A stretch of 50,666 nt of DNA, from the NCBI GenBank assembly GCA_024403355.1, contig JAKSRW010000021.1:1-50666 (forward strand), read 5' to 3'. Shown one piece after another: positions 41,604 to 49,396 of the stretch. Origin of the DNA: Lachnospiraceae bacterium (lineage in GTDB: Bacteria; Bacillota; Clostridia; Lachnospirales; Lachnospiraceae). The first letter of the stretch is position 1; the number at the start of each line of letters is the position of its first letter. The notes beneath the pieces were generated by a model. It was not told where the DNA came from and did not search any database. It was given only the letters and a program-made list of their open reading frames with translations. Both the position numbers and the translations under genes were made by a program.

Positions 41604-44543
41604 ATGAAGAAATATTTCACTAAGGCAGTCATCATTGCACTGATTGCGGGAATCGTACTTACAGGTACTTTTTTCGGACTCAAAAACCTGTTTGTCCAGG
41701 CGGTGCTTGATGATAGCAATGCAATTCATATTCAGGACAGCGATATCGATAATTCTACCATCATTATCGGTTCCCACCTGATCTATCTTCCCGCAATGAC
41801 AGATGCAGTATATAGCATAGCGGTATCTTCTGTAAGCGAATCCAATCAGGGTAAACGTTATTACAAATCGGAATTGGCAGGCGGTGTATGGTACGATATT
41901 ACCGATGCTTCTTCACTTGCAGATATTACAAGCGGCGGTGTTCCGGTCAGCAAGGATGTGATAGAGGGGCTGCTTATGACCCATCATACAAAGCCTGACG
42001 GTATTACCTATGACCTGGTAACGGGAGAACCCATTTGTATATTTGATATTTCAAATCCCTACGATCTTTTGTCAATGCCCGAGCTTGAGCCTATTAAGAC
42101 TCAGTATAAGGCTCTTCAGGAAAAGGATGAGGATTCAAAGACCGATACAGATAAGCGAGATCTGCAGCTTCTTGATGAAATGTTCAATGCAAAGCCTCAG
42201 AGCGACGGAACCGATTACTACGATGAAATGATTAATGCTCTCCAGGGCTATTATTCAATTCTGGCGGTAAATAATGCCGAACAGAAAAATATTGACCGTG
42301 TTCAGAATGTTATGCAGAAATTTGATAATGCAAGAAGACTGGTCGTATTCGATGTGCTTTCAGAGACAATTCTTGAAAATCTCTCTAATTGTGTTGGCGC
42401 CGACAAGGTTTTTGACAGGGGCGATATTTATGTCAACAGAGATGAGGAAGTAGGTCTCACTGTTGCTGAGCAGAATAAAAGGCTCAGAGAAGAATATATG
42501 CGTCAGCTCATGGAATTAAGTGAGGAAGAGGCTGCGGCAATAGAAGAGCCTACATATAAAATAGTAAAGCTGGAAAGCTTTACCCTTAATACATCCCTTA
42601 ATTCTTCAATCGGCGATGCGATGCAGAATATTTCAGAGTCATCTAATGAATGCAGCGCTAATCTTCTTGAGACGGGTGAAATGGTCCTTACTCAGCTTGA
42701 ATTTGAGTTAAGCACTAATCTTGCCAAGGCTGCCAAAAGCGGAAATTTCTCAGAGTGTGACAAGCTTACGGCAGAGCTTCTTTACCTTGACAGTATAAAT
42801 GCGGGAATAATAGCCGAGGCAGAGAATGAATATAAGTTTATTGAAGAAAAACTGATTGAGCGAGAGAGAAAACAGTACAGTTCACAGCTTTCCATGGGAA
42901 CCGGTGCTGATTACAAGAAGCTTCCTTCAACCGCAGCGGCCGTTTCAAAAAGCTCTGTTCTGAAAAAGCAGAAGAGTGAGCTTGAGGCATATCGTGCAGA
43001 GCTTCAGAAGGTAATTCAGGCTGAATTTGACAGAATGGCTCCCAAATCGGCAATTGAATACTGTACTACACTTATAGAACAAACCGATGAATACTATGAT
43101 GTTATTCTATCCGATGCATATGAGCCTTATGCTACGGAATCGGTTGATGAATATCTGGCATGGCTTAAAAAGTCAATGAACGAGCTCCAGGCCCTGGGCG
43201 GCGGTGGAGAGCTTGCAGATCTCCTTGCTGAAAAGGAAAAGCTTCAGACGGAGCTGGAGTCGGCACTTGATAAGAATAATATCAATAAGGAGAAGAAGCT
43301 CAGAGCACAGCTTGAAGCAATTGACAAGGCAATTTCGGATGAAACACAGAAGCTTACCAACATTATTAATTCAGATAGTGCAACACCGGCCGAGAAGGCG
43401 GTTGCAGAGTCAATGCTTGGTGCAGGTACAGCCGCAGATTCATTGAAGACAGTACTTGAGGGTGCGCTTAACGATATCAGGGATGGTTCATTGGGCAGCG
43501 CGGCCGATAAGATTCAGGCAATCGGTGCACTTTCGGGAATGGTTCCCGGTTCTGCTTTTAACGCATTAAAGGACATTTATAAGGAACTTTCAAAGCAGAT
43601 GCTGACAAATCCCGATCTCATCGGAGATATTTCAGAGGTTATGGCTCTGGTTGAGGATGTTACCGCTGATAATATGGACAGCTTCCTTGCAACCGGTATT
43701 ACAGAGGATGATCTGGCAGATGCTATAAGTGATTTTGCAGACCAGAACGGTATGGAATTTGGCAACGGCTCAGGTTTAAACGGCCAGGGCGGAAGCGGCT
43801 CAGGCTCAGAGGGCCAGGGTGGCAGCGGTTCAGGTTCAGACGGTCAGGGCGATGGTTCAGGCTCGGACGGTCAGGGAGACGGTTCGGGTTCAGACAGCCA
43901 GGGCGATGGCTCAGGTTCAGACAGCCAGGGAGACGGCTCAGGCTCAGAGGGCCAGGGTGACGGTTCGGGCTCGGACGGTCAGGGCGGCAGCGGTTCTGCT
44001 TCAGGTGTTAATGCAGATTCTCTTATGGAATTACTTGCCGGTCTGAGTGATGGTGACGCTGCAAAGATCATTGTCGGCATGAATATGTATACAGAGGCTA
44101 CAGGCTGTGAGATTACAAAGGGTGTTGTTTCTGCATATGCAAGAAAGAACATCGGTACAAGCAGGAATCTTTATAAAAAGCCTAAGGATGCTTCTGTTGA
44201 TTCGGGAGTAACCTACATCCCCACAACCGTAATTGCCCGTCTGGCAGGCTACAGATACATTTTTAATGATCCAAATAAGAAGGTAACCCTTCAGAAGAGA
44301 AGCGATTACTTTGTATTCAATGCTTTTTCAAAGGCGGCTGAAAGAAACAATGATCAGATTGATTACATGAATGCACCTGCGGTATTCTATGAAACCGTCT
44401 ATATTGACACTGATTATTCCGAGGCTTCATTTGGAGAAATCGGCGTTTACCTGAGTGGCTGTGATTACGGTATTGCAGTAAATGAAAGCGAATATGACGC
44501 TGCTTTTGAATTCTATGATTATCTCATAGGAATCGGCTTATAA
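41604..44543 (+). CDS. Large anchored coiled-coil protein with Gly/Ser repeat and copper-amine-oxidase-like tail
   Basis: 979 aa. One N-terminal membrane helix (about 8-32) acts as anchor or uncleaved signal, so the rest is outside. Residues about 150-700 are long coiled coils (for example AEKEKLQTELESALDKNN and EKKLRAQLEAIDKAI). A low-complexity linker of 9-10-residue units GSGSDGQGD (about 720-802) follows. The C-terminal 160 residues (TYIPTTVIARLAGYRY..NDPNKKVTLQKRSD) resemble the small alpha/beta domain found at the N-terminus of copper amine oxidase-like surface proteins, usually wall- or glycan-binding. RBS GAAAGG. Length and form suggest a cell-wall-spanning scaffold for the injection machine (inference). 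Confidence 0.7.
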   Translation: MKKYFTKAVIIALIAGIVLTGTFFGLKNLFVQAVLDDSNAIHIQDSDIDNSTIIIGSHLIYLPAMTDAVYSIAVSSVSESNQGKRYYKSELAGGVWYDITDASSLADITSGGVPVSKDVIEGLLMTHHTKPDGITYDLVTGEPICIFDISNPYDLLSMPELEPIKTQYKALQEKDEDSKTDTDKRDLQLLDEMFNAKPQSDGTDYYDEMINALQGYYSILAVNNAEQKNIDRVQNVMQKFDNARRLVVFDVLSETILENLSNCVGADKVFDRGDIYVNRDEEVGLTVAEQNKRLREEYMRQLMELSEEEAAAIEEPTYKIVKLESFTLNTSLNSSIGDAMQNISESSNECSANLLETGEMVLTQLEFELSTNLAKAAKSGNFSECDKLTAELLYLDSINAGIIAEAENEYKFIEEKLIERERKQYSSQLSMGTGADYKKLPSTAAAVSKSSVLKKQKSELEAYRAELQKVIQAEFDRMAPKSAIEYCTTLIEQTDEYYDVILSDAYEPYATESVDEYLAWLKKSMNELQALGGGGELADLLAEKEKLQTELESALDKNNINKEKKLRAQLEAIDKAISDETQKLTNIINSDSATPAEKAVAESMLGAGTAADSLKTVLEGALNDIRDGSLGSAADKIQAIGALSGMVPGSAFNALKDIYKELSKQMLTNPDLIGDISEVMALVEDVTADNMDSFLATGITEDDLADAISDFADQNGMEFGNGSGLNGQGGSGSGSEGQGGSGSGSDGQGDGSGSDGQGDGSGSDSQGDGSGSDSQGDGSGSEGQGDGSGSDGQGGSGSASGVNADSLMELLAGLSDGDAAKIIVGMNMYTEATGCEITKGVVSAYARKNIGTSRNLYKKPKDASVDSGVTYIPTTVIARLAGYRYIFNDPNKKVTLQKRSDYFVFNAFSKAAERNNDQIDYMNAPAVFYETVYIDTDYSEASFGEIGVYLSGCDYGIAVNESEYDAAFEFYDYLIGIGL
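43763..44009 (+). repeat. 27-bp tandem repeat coding Gly/Ser/Asp linker
   Basis: About eight units code for GSGSDGQGD and variants, with two 30-bp units first. Third-base differences between units show the repeat is not brand new. Confidence 0.85.
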
Positions 44544-44577
44544 TTTTAAGAAAAATGTATGAAAGGAAAAAAGCTGA

Positions 44578-45177
44578 ATGGCAGATTATCCGATTATTTC
44601 AGATGTTAGTTCATATATAGTCAAGCTTCTGAGACAGAAAATGTGTCCGGAGCCCATTCCCTCGCCGAACAATATCGAGGTTTCCTCACCGGCGGATCAG
44701 GATGTAGACTATATTGTAGGTCTCTATCTTTACGACATTCGAGAGGAAGAAAATGTAGCATTTCCCCCGACACTGCCGTCAGGACGCGTAAGACTTCAGA
44801 AGTCTCCGAGACCCTACGCATTATATTATATGCTATTTATCAACGGTGGTTCGCAGATGGGCCTCAAAGCCCCCGATGTGCAGAAGATTCTCGGTAAGGC
44901 GGCACAGATTGTAAATGACAACAATTCAGTGCTTCCCAACCAGCTGCAGACCTGGCTTGAAACACAGGAACCGCCGATTGCACTGACACAGGCGAAGATT
45001 ACCCTTGAAGAAAAGGTAAGAGTCTGGCAGGCAATCAACAAGCCCTATCAGGTCAGCCTTTTTTACAAGGCAGCACCCGTATTTCTGTCCAGTGAGGTTA
45101 TCATCGATACACCCAGAGTTGTCGATGCAACCTTTGGAATACATGTTGCAAATGGTGAGGGGGTGGTTAAGCGGTGA
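44578..45177 (+). CDS. Pvc16/DUF4255-type injection-system cap protein
   Basis: 199 aa. Matches the N-terminal Pvc16 domain (DUF4255) of phage-tail-like injection particles: start MADYPIISDVSSYIVKLLR, core VGLYLYDIREEENV, and PRPYALYYMLFI. In the Photorhabdus and antifeeding particles this protein caps the tube and ends sheath polymerisation. RBS AAAGGAAAA. First of the core structural genes, 34 nt after the anchored coiled-coil gene; its stop overlaps the GTG start of the next gene by 4 nt. Confidence 0.87.
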   Translation: MADYPIISDVSSYIVKLLRQKMCPEPIPSPNNIEVSSPADQDVDYIVGLYLYDIREEENVAFPPTLPSGRVRLQKSPRPYALYYMLFINGGSQMGLKAPDVQKILGKAAQIVNDNNSVLPNQLQTWLETQEPPIALTQAKITLEEKVRVWQAINKPYQVSLFYKAAPVFLSSEVIIDTPRVVDATFGIHVANGEGVVKR

Positions 45178-45929
45178 CACCGGAGCCCGAATTAATTGTA
45201 CGTCATAATCTGGGTCTTGTCATGAAGCTTTATGACAGCGTAAGCGGTAAAAGCATCACGGACAGAAGTGTCAGGTTTTCCTTAAGCGGAAACATGAAGC
45301 CGCCTCTTTCGAAGGAAGCGGGAACGTATCTGTTCCTCAATATTCCGAAAGACAATTTTGACTTTGAGGTTAATGTCCACGGATATGAACCTATGTCAGG
45401 CAGAATTGATTTTGCGGAAATCGGGGAACGCTTACCTCTGAAGGAACTTTTTATGATTCCTCTTGAATCCTCGGATTCACCCAGAACCTTCCTGACTGTG
45501 TCGGGAAAGCTTGAGGGCATAGAGGAAATCGAAGCAGTTCCTACCTTTGAGGCAATTTGCAATGTCAAGGAATTTAATAGCAGAAAGCTGCAGCTGACAT
45601 TGTATAATCCAAGAAATGCAGCGCTTTCTCAGGTTCACTACGGTCTGTTGGATAATCAGGGTGAATACTATGACAGAATCGAGATAGTGGAAGAAATTTC
45701 ACCTTCTAAGCTGATTTTGAAAAGTATTCCGGAGCATAGCTGTGTTGTAAACCAGCGGGTAATGAAGATAATTCACGGACAAATAAAACAGGATGGAACA
45801 TACCTGCTGAAGGTAGCCGAAAGTTCTCAGGCGGAATATCTTTTGCGCTATGTAGTGAACAAAACAGTTTACTTTCAGAGGATGGATTTCCATCAGCCGG
45901 AGGAACTGAGAATCGAAAAGGAGGAGTAA
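45174..45929 (+). CDS. Injection-system-associated beta-rich protein
   Basis: 251 aa, not recognised as a named family. Starts at GTG 45174, overlapping the preceding stop. The N-terminal 90 residues resemble a carboxypeptidase-regulatory/Ig-like fold (LYDSVSGKSITDRSVRFSL, FEVNVHGYEPMSGRI), followed by a second beta-rich domain. No signal peptide or membrane helix. Position between the Pvc16-like and PAAR-like genes suggests a structural or adaptor part of the particle. Confidence 0.65.
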   Translation: MTPEPELIVRHNLGLVMKLYDSVSGKSITDRSVRFSLSGNMKPPLSKEAGTYLFLNIPKDNFDFEVNVHGYEPMSGRIDFAEIGERLPLKELFMIPLESSDSPRTFLTVSGKLEGIEEIEAVPTFEAICNVKEFNSRKLQLTLYNPRNAALSQVHYGLLDNQGEYYDRIEIVEEISPSKLILKSIPEHSCVVNQRVMKIIHGQIKQDGTYLLKVAESSQAEYLLRYVVNKTVYFQRMDFHQPEELRIEKEE

Positions 45930-45930
45930 A

Positions 45931-46311
45931 ATGGGAGTAGCCATTGTAAATGGTGCAAGCTGTATGTGCAGCTTCGGTACTGCCCCGGGGACGCTGACAG
46001 TAACCTCGCAGACAAAAGTACTCTGCGGCGGTCAGCCGCAGGCCACAATACAGGACACCACACTTACCCCCTTCGGATTATGTTCTTCAATGGCAAACCC
46101 CGCGGTAGCATCAGCTACGGCTGCAGCACTCGGTGTTCTGACACCGCAGCCCTGCACCTGTACGCCCGCCGGAGCATGGATTCCCACCAAGCCTACAGTG
46201 CTTGCGGACGGAAAGCCGGTTCTTACAAATGATGCAAAATTAATATGCAGTCTCGGAGTCGGAACTATTTCGGTTACCGTACCGGGACAGACAAAAATAA
46301 TAGTACCTTAA
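45931..46311 (+). CDS. DUF4280 PAAR-like spike-tip protein
   Basis: 126 aa. Fits the DUF4280 PAAR-like family: GASCMCSFGTAPGTLTV at the start, GLCSSMANPAV in the middle, CTCTPAGAWIP, and a glycine/valine-rich end. Seven cysteines and repeated short strands suggest a small metal-stabilised pyramid, as PAAR tips sharpen the central spike and carry effectors. RBS AAAGGAGG. Lies directly before the sheath gene; the usual place of the tip gene is after VgrG-like spike genes, which are not in this window. Confidence 0.85.
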   Translation: MGVAIVNGASCMCSFGTAPGTLTVTSQTKVLCGGQPQATIQDTTLTPFGLCSSMANPAVASATAAALGVLTPQPCTCTPAGAWIPTKPTVLADGKPVLTNDAKLICSLGVGTISVTVPGQTKIIVP

Positions 46312-46332
46312 TTTTGAAAGGAGAAAAAACAA

Positions 46333-48042
46333 ATGGCAGACTATTTATCACCTGGAGTATATGTAGAAGAAATTGATAACTCTCCCCGTTCTATCGAAGG
46401 CGTAGGCACAAGCGTTGCCGGCTTCGTAGGTATGGCAGAGAAAGGCCCTACAACAGGCGCTGACACATTAATCACAAGCTTTTCATCATTCCAGAAAAAC
46501 TATGGTGGATTTTTAACAGAATTTACTCACGGAAACAATCGTTTCCTTGCATATGCGGTTGAGCAGTTCTTCGCAAACGGCGGTACACGCTGTTTCATCA
46601 GCCGTGTTATTCCTTCAGATGCAAAGAAGGCTTCACTTGAGGCAGGCGGCTTAAAGATTGAGGCAGCCAACGAAGGTAAGTGGGGTAACAGAATCCAGAT
46701 TTCCTTCAGCACAGAGACAAGAAAGAAGCTTCAGCTTATCTCAGAGGAAGGCGAGAACACCTATAAGGCAAAGTCAGCAGCCGGCTTCAGAGAGGGCGAT
46801 ATCGTTAAGTTAGGTGATGAGTACAACAAGATTAAGTCTATCTTTGATGATGTGATTACTTTTGAGAACGCTTTCACAGCAAAGAAGGTTGTTGATAATT
46901 CTATCGTTCCTTCAGTAGTTGTATCACTTGTTGAAATCGATGCAGTTATCCATTGCAATGATGAAATCGAGAAGTACAGCGGACTCAGCTTCAATCCCGA
47001 AGCAAGCAGCTATATCGTTACAAAGCTTTCAGTAAGCGATCTTGTTACTGTAAGCGGAGCTGCAACAGCAACAGCAGGAAATCCTCTTGAGGCTATTCTC
47101 GGTGAGGGCAAGACAAGCGGTGTAATCACTCTTGACGGTGGTTCAGACGGTACAGTTACAAAGGTTAATGCCGCTACATACATCGGTACAGACGGTGGCC
47201 CCGGCAAGCGTACAGGTCTTCAGGCATTTATCGAGAACAATCAGGTTAGCATGCTTGCAATTCCCGGTATCACAATTCCCGAGGTTGTTGTATCACTCGT
47301 TGGTCACTGTGAGAACATGAAGAACCGCGTTGCTGTTCTTGATATGCCCGAGGAGGCTACAAAGATTAAGGATCTCGTTGAGTTCAGAGGTATGGTAGAC
47401 AGCACATACGCAGCTATGTATCATCCCTGGATTAAGGTTCTTGACCGTGCAACAAAGAAGCCCGGCTTCGTTCCCCCCAGTGGTGCGGTTATGGGTATCT
47501 ACGCTCGTACAGATAATGCCCGCGGCGTTCATAAGGCACCTGCAAATGAGGTTGTTTACTGTACTGGTCTTAAGGTTAACTACACAAAGGCTGAGCAGGA
47601 TATGCTTAATCCCGAGGGTATCAACCTTATCCGTTCAATCCCCGGACAGGGCATCCGTGTATGGGGCGCAAGAACAGCAAGCAGCAACTCAACCTTCCGT
47701 TATATCAACGTTCGCCGTCTCTTCATCTATGTAGAGGAGAGCATCAAGGCAAATACAAACTGGGTAGTATTCGAGCCCAACGATGTAAATCTCTGGCAGA
47801 GAGTACGAATCACCATTACCTCATTCCTTGACAATCTTTGGAGAACAGGTATGCTGGCAGGTTCATCACCTTCAGAGGGCTACTTCGTAGAAATCGGTGC
47901 CAACACAATGACAAAGGATGATATCGCAAGCGGCAGACTTATCTGCAACGTAGCTATTGCTCCTTCACGTCCCGCAGAGTTCGTAATCTTCCGTGTATCT
48001 CAGTTAACAGCTGATGCCGGCAGCGAGGGCTCAGAGGGCTGA
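46333..48042 (+). CDS. Contractile tail sheath protein
   Basis: 569 aa. The outer contractile sheath subunit. The N-terminus YLSPGVYVEEIDNSPRSIEG is the universal sheath handshake strand, followed by GVGTSVAGFVGMAEKGP. The C-terminal domain has IKVLDRATKKPGFVPPSGAV, VWGARTASSNSTFRYINVRR and WQRVRITITSFLDNLW, all hallmark regions. An inserted, beta-rich domain occupies about 120-270. By family it polymerises around the tube and contracts to drive it through a membrane. RBS AAAGGAG. Codon choice here is more biased (AAG, CGT, GGT, GTT) than in the neighbours, in keeping with very high expression. Confidence 0.96.
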   Translation: MADYLSPGVYVEEIDNSPRSIEGVGTSVAGFVGMAEKGPTTGADTLITSFSSFQKNYGGFLTEFTHGNNRFLAYAVEQFFANGGTRCFISRVIPSDAKKASLEAGGLKIEAANEGKWGNRIQISFSTETRKKLQLISEEGENTYKAKSAAGFREGDIVKLGDEYNKIKSIFDDVITFENAFTAKKVVDNSIVPSVVVSLVEIDAVIHCNDEIEKYSGLSFNPEASSYIVTKLSVSDLVTVSGAATATAGNPLEAILGEGKTSGVITLDGGSDGTVTKVNAATYIGTDGGPGKRTGLQAFIENNQVSMLAIPGITIPEVVVSLVGHCENMKNRVAVLDMPEEATKIKDLVEFRGMVDSTYAAMYHPWIKVLDRATKKPGFVPPSGAVMGIYARTDNARGVHKAPANEVVYCTGLKVNYTKAEQDMLNPEGINLIRSIPGQGIRVWGARTASSNSTFRYINVRRLFIYVEESIKANTNWVVFEPNDVNLWQRVRITITSFLDNLWRTGMLAGSSPSEGYFVEIGANTMTKDDIASGRLICNVAIAPSRPAEFVIFRVSQLTADAGSEGSEG

Positions 48043-48068
48043 TTAAATAACAGAAACTAAAGTACGGT

Positions 48069-48098
48069 CAGCTGCTGCACAGCACCGAAGGGCAGCTG
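48069..48098 (+). promoter_or_regulatory. Hairpin between sheath and tube genes
   Basis: CAGCTGC/GCAGCTG arms (48069-48075 and 48092-48098) with a 16-nt loop; no T-run, so probably mRNA stability or processing. Confidence 0.5.
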
Positions 48099-48135
48099 CG
48101 GAAAAAATAGAAACGGTGCAGAAAGAGGATAATTT

Positions 48136-48630
48136 ATGGCAACATATGATAATGGAGCAGGATTAGCTTACCCGTTAACAAAAATGAACTTCATCGTATC
48201 TGTTGATGGCGTTGAAGGCTCAGCAGCATTCAGTGAGGTTACAGGAATTGAGGCATCTGTTGATGTAATCGAGTTCCGTCAGGGCAATGCAAACAGCCTT
48301 GCACCTGTTAAGATCCCCGGCCTTGTTAAGCATGGCAATGTTACATTAAAGTTTGGTTACACTCTTGACAGTGCATTCAAGACATGGATTCAGGAATGTG
48401 TATCAGAGGTTCGTGGTGAGATGCCCAGATGTAAGGTTCAGATCGAGCTTATCGACATCAATGCAGGCGCACCTCAGACAGTACCTTCAGCAATCCAGGG
48501 TGTTCGTGTTTGGGTTCTTTCAAACGCATGGGTAACAAAGTATACAGCTCCCGATCTCAATGCTTCAACTTCAGAAGTAGCTATCGAGTCTGTTGAACTT
48601 GCATACGAAGAGCTTATCATTCCCAACTAA
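48136..48630 (+). CDS. Tail tube protein (gp19/Hcp-like, Pvc1 type)
   Basis: 164 aa. Inner tube subunit of the injection particle. It shows the family's layout: N-terminal MNFIVSVDGVEGSAAFSEVTG, then IEFRQGNANSLAPVKIPGL, a strand LKFGYTLDS with the helix AFKTWI, and a C-terminal strand-rich part ending SVELAYEELI. Subunits form stacked hexameric rings. RBS AGAGGA. Biased codons as in the sheath gene. Flanked by mRNA hairpins on both sides, perhaps to raise its level over neighbours. Confidence 0.95.
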   Translation: MATYDNGAGLAYPLTKMNFIVSVDGVEGSAAFSEVTGIEASVDVIEFRQGNANSLAPVKIPGLVKHGNVTLKFGYTLDSAFKTWIQECVSEVRGEMPRCKVQIELIDINAGAPQTVPSAIQGVRVWVLSNAWVTKYTAPDLNASTSEVAIESVELAYEELIIPN

Positions 48631-48651
48631 TATCAATACGCTTCTTAATTT

Positions 48652-48753
48652 GCAGTGGGGCAGAAATGCCCCATTGCATAATTGATTATTTACCGACTAA
48701 GTATTTTTAATTAAGCCCTCGGACAGACCTTGGACTTCGAGGTGTTAATTAAA
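48652..48753 (+). promoter_or_regulatory. Two stem-loops after the tube gene
   Basis: TGGGGCA-GAAA-TGCCCCA inside GCA/TGC arms (48652-48677) has no T-run. It is followed by TTTAATTAAGCCCTCG (48706-48721) pairing with CGAGGTGTTAATTAAA (48738-48753), 16-nt arms with one imperfect pair. They sit in the 167-nt gap to the next gene and probably protect the tube message or limit read-through. Confidence 0.65.
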
Positions 48754-48797
48754 GATATTTACGAAAATAAAGGAGGATGCCTCAGGGCAGCATAGAT

Positions 48798-49160
48798 ATG
48801 GAAACAGTTTATGAATTTACTTTACCTAAGGGATATGTAGATAACAGCGGAAATGTTCATCGCAGGGGCAAGATGAGACTTGCAACCGCAGGAGATGAAA
48901 TCAGTGCAACAAGAGACCCTCGTGTTTTGAGCAATCCCTCATATCTGACAATCGTTATTCTTTCAAAGGTTATCACAGAAATGGAAGGCCTTGAGGTTAT
49001 CACACCCTCACACATTGAAAGAATGTTCACTGCCGACATGGCATTCCTTCAGGATATGTACCAGAGAATAAATGATATCAATCCGCCTGTTATGACAGTT
49101 GTATGTCCCAAGTGTGGTCAGGTGCACGAGGTAGCCATAAATTTTTCGCAAGAGGGATAA
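48798..49160 (+). CDS. Tail-assembly (chaperone-like) Zn-ribbon protein, zero frame
   Basis: 120 aa. The pattern VYEFTLPKGYVDNSGNVHRRG...MRLATAGDEI...DPRVLSNPSYLTIVILSKVI is common for a small protein following tube genes in CIS loci. It ends with CPKCG and His, half of a zinc ribbon. I prefer ATG 48798, which starts the conserved domain; ATG 48777 directly touches the GGAGG site and cannot use it. Near its stop lies a slippery heptamer with a hairpin, so part of the ribosomes should continue in the -1 frame to give a longer form of about 188 aa, as for phage lambda gpG/gpGT. Confidence 0.78.
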   Translation: METVYEFTLPKGYVDNSGNVHRRGKMRLATAGDEISATRDPRVLSNPSYLTIVILSKVITEMEGLEVITPSHIERMFTADMAFLQDMYQRINDINPPVMTVVCPKCGQVHEVAINFSQEG

Positions 49161-49170
49161 AGCTTTATCC
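49128..49170 (+). promoter_or_regulatory. Programmed -1 frameshift signal
   Basis: Slippery heptamer A-AAT-TTT (49139-49145) in the correct frame. A Shine-Dalgarno-like GAGGT lies at 49128-49132, 6 nt upstream. The palindromic stem GGATAA-AGCT-TTATCC (49155-49170) begins 9 nt downstream and covers the zero-frame stop. All three elements are those known to stimulate bacterial -1 frameshifting. Confidence 0.75.
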
Positions 49171-49363
49171 AAAGGATGAAATGTACAAGGAAATGTCGTT
49201 TATATCCTACTATTTTCATTGGAGTAATGAAGAGGTCCTTAAAATGGATCATTCAAGCAGACGGAGATGGTGCAGTGAAATCAGTGCCATTAACCGCGAG
49301 CTTACGCCCTCGAAATCATCAAAGGAAAAGAGCATCCTGGATATGAAGCCGGGACGCGGATAA
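49145..49363 (+). CDS. DUF6760-like extension frame of the assembly protein (-1 frame)
   Basis: 72 codons from the slip site to the stop at 49361-49363. The conserved part, LYPKDEMYKEMSFISYYFHW then MDHSSRRRWCSEISAIN, resembles short DUF6760-type proteins of injection and tail loci. It starts before the only ribosome-site-supported ATG (49181, AAAGGA 4 nt upstream); another ATG at 49103 has no ribosome site. Because the conserved YP start lies upstream of 49181, a fusion made by -1 frameshift is the best reading, with a separate 60-aa protein from 49181 as the alternative. Confidence 0.75.
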   Translation, partial: FARGIKLYPKDEMYKEMSFISYYFHWSNEEVLKMDHSSRRRWCSEISAINRELTPSKSSKEKSILDMKPGRG

Positions 49364-49396
49364 ATAGTAATTGCAGTCGAAACAGGAGGATAGCAT

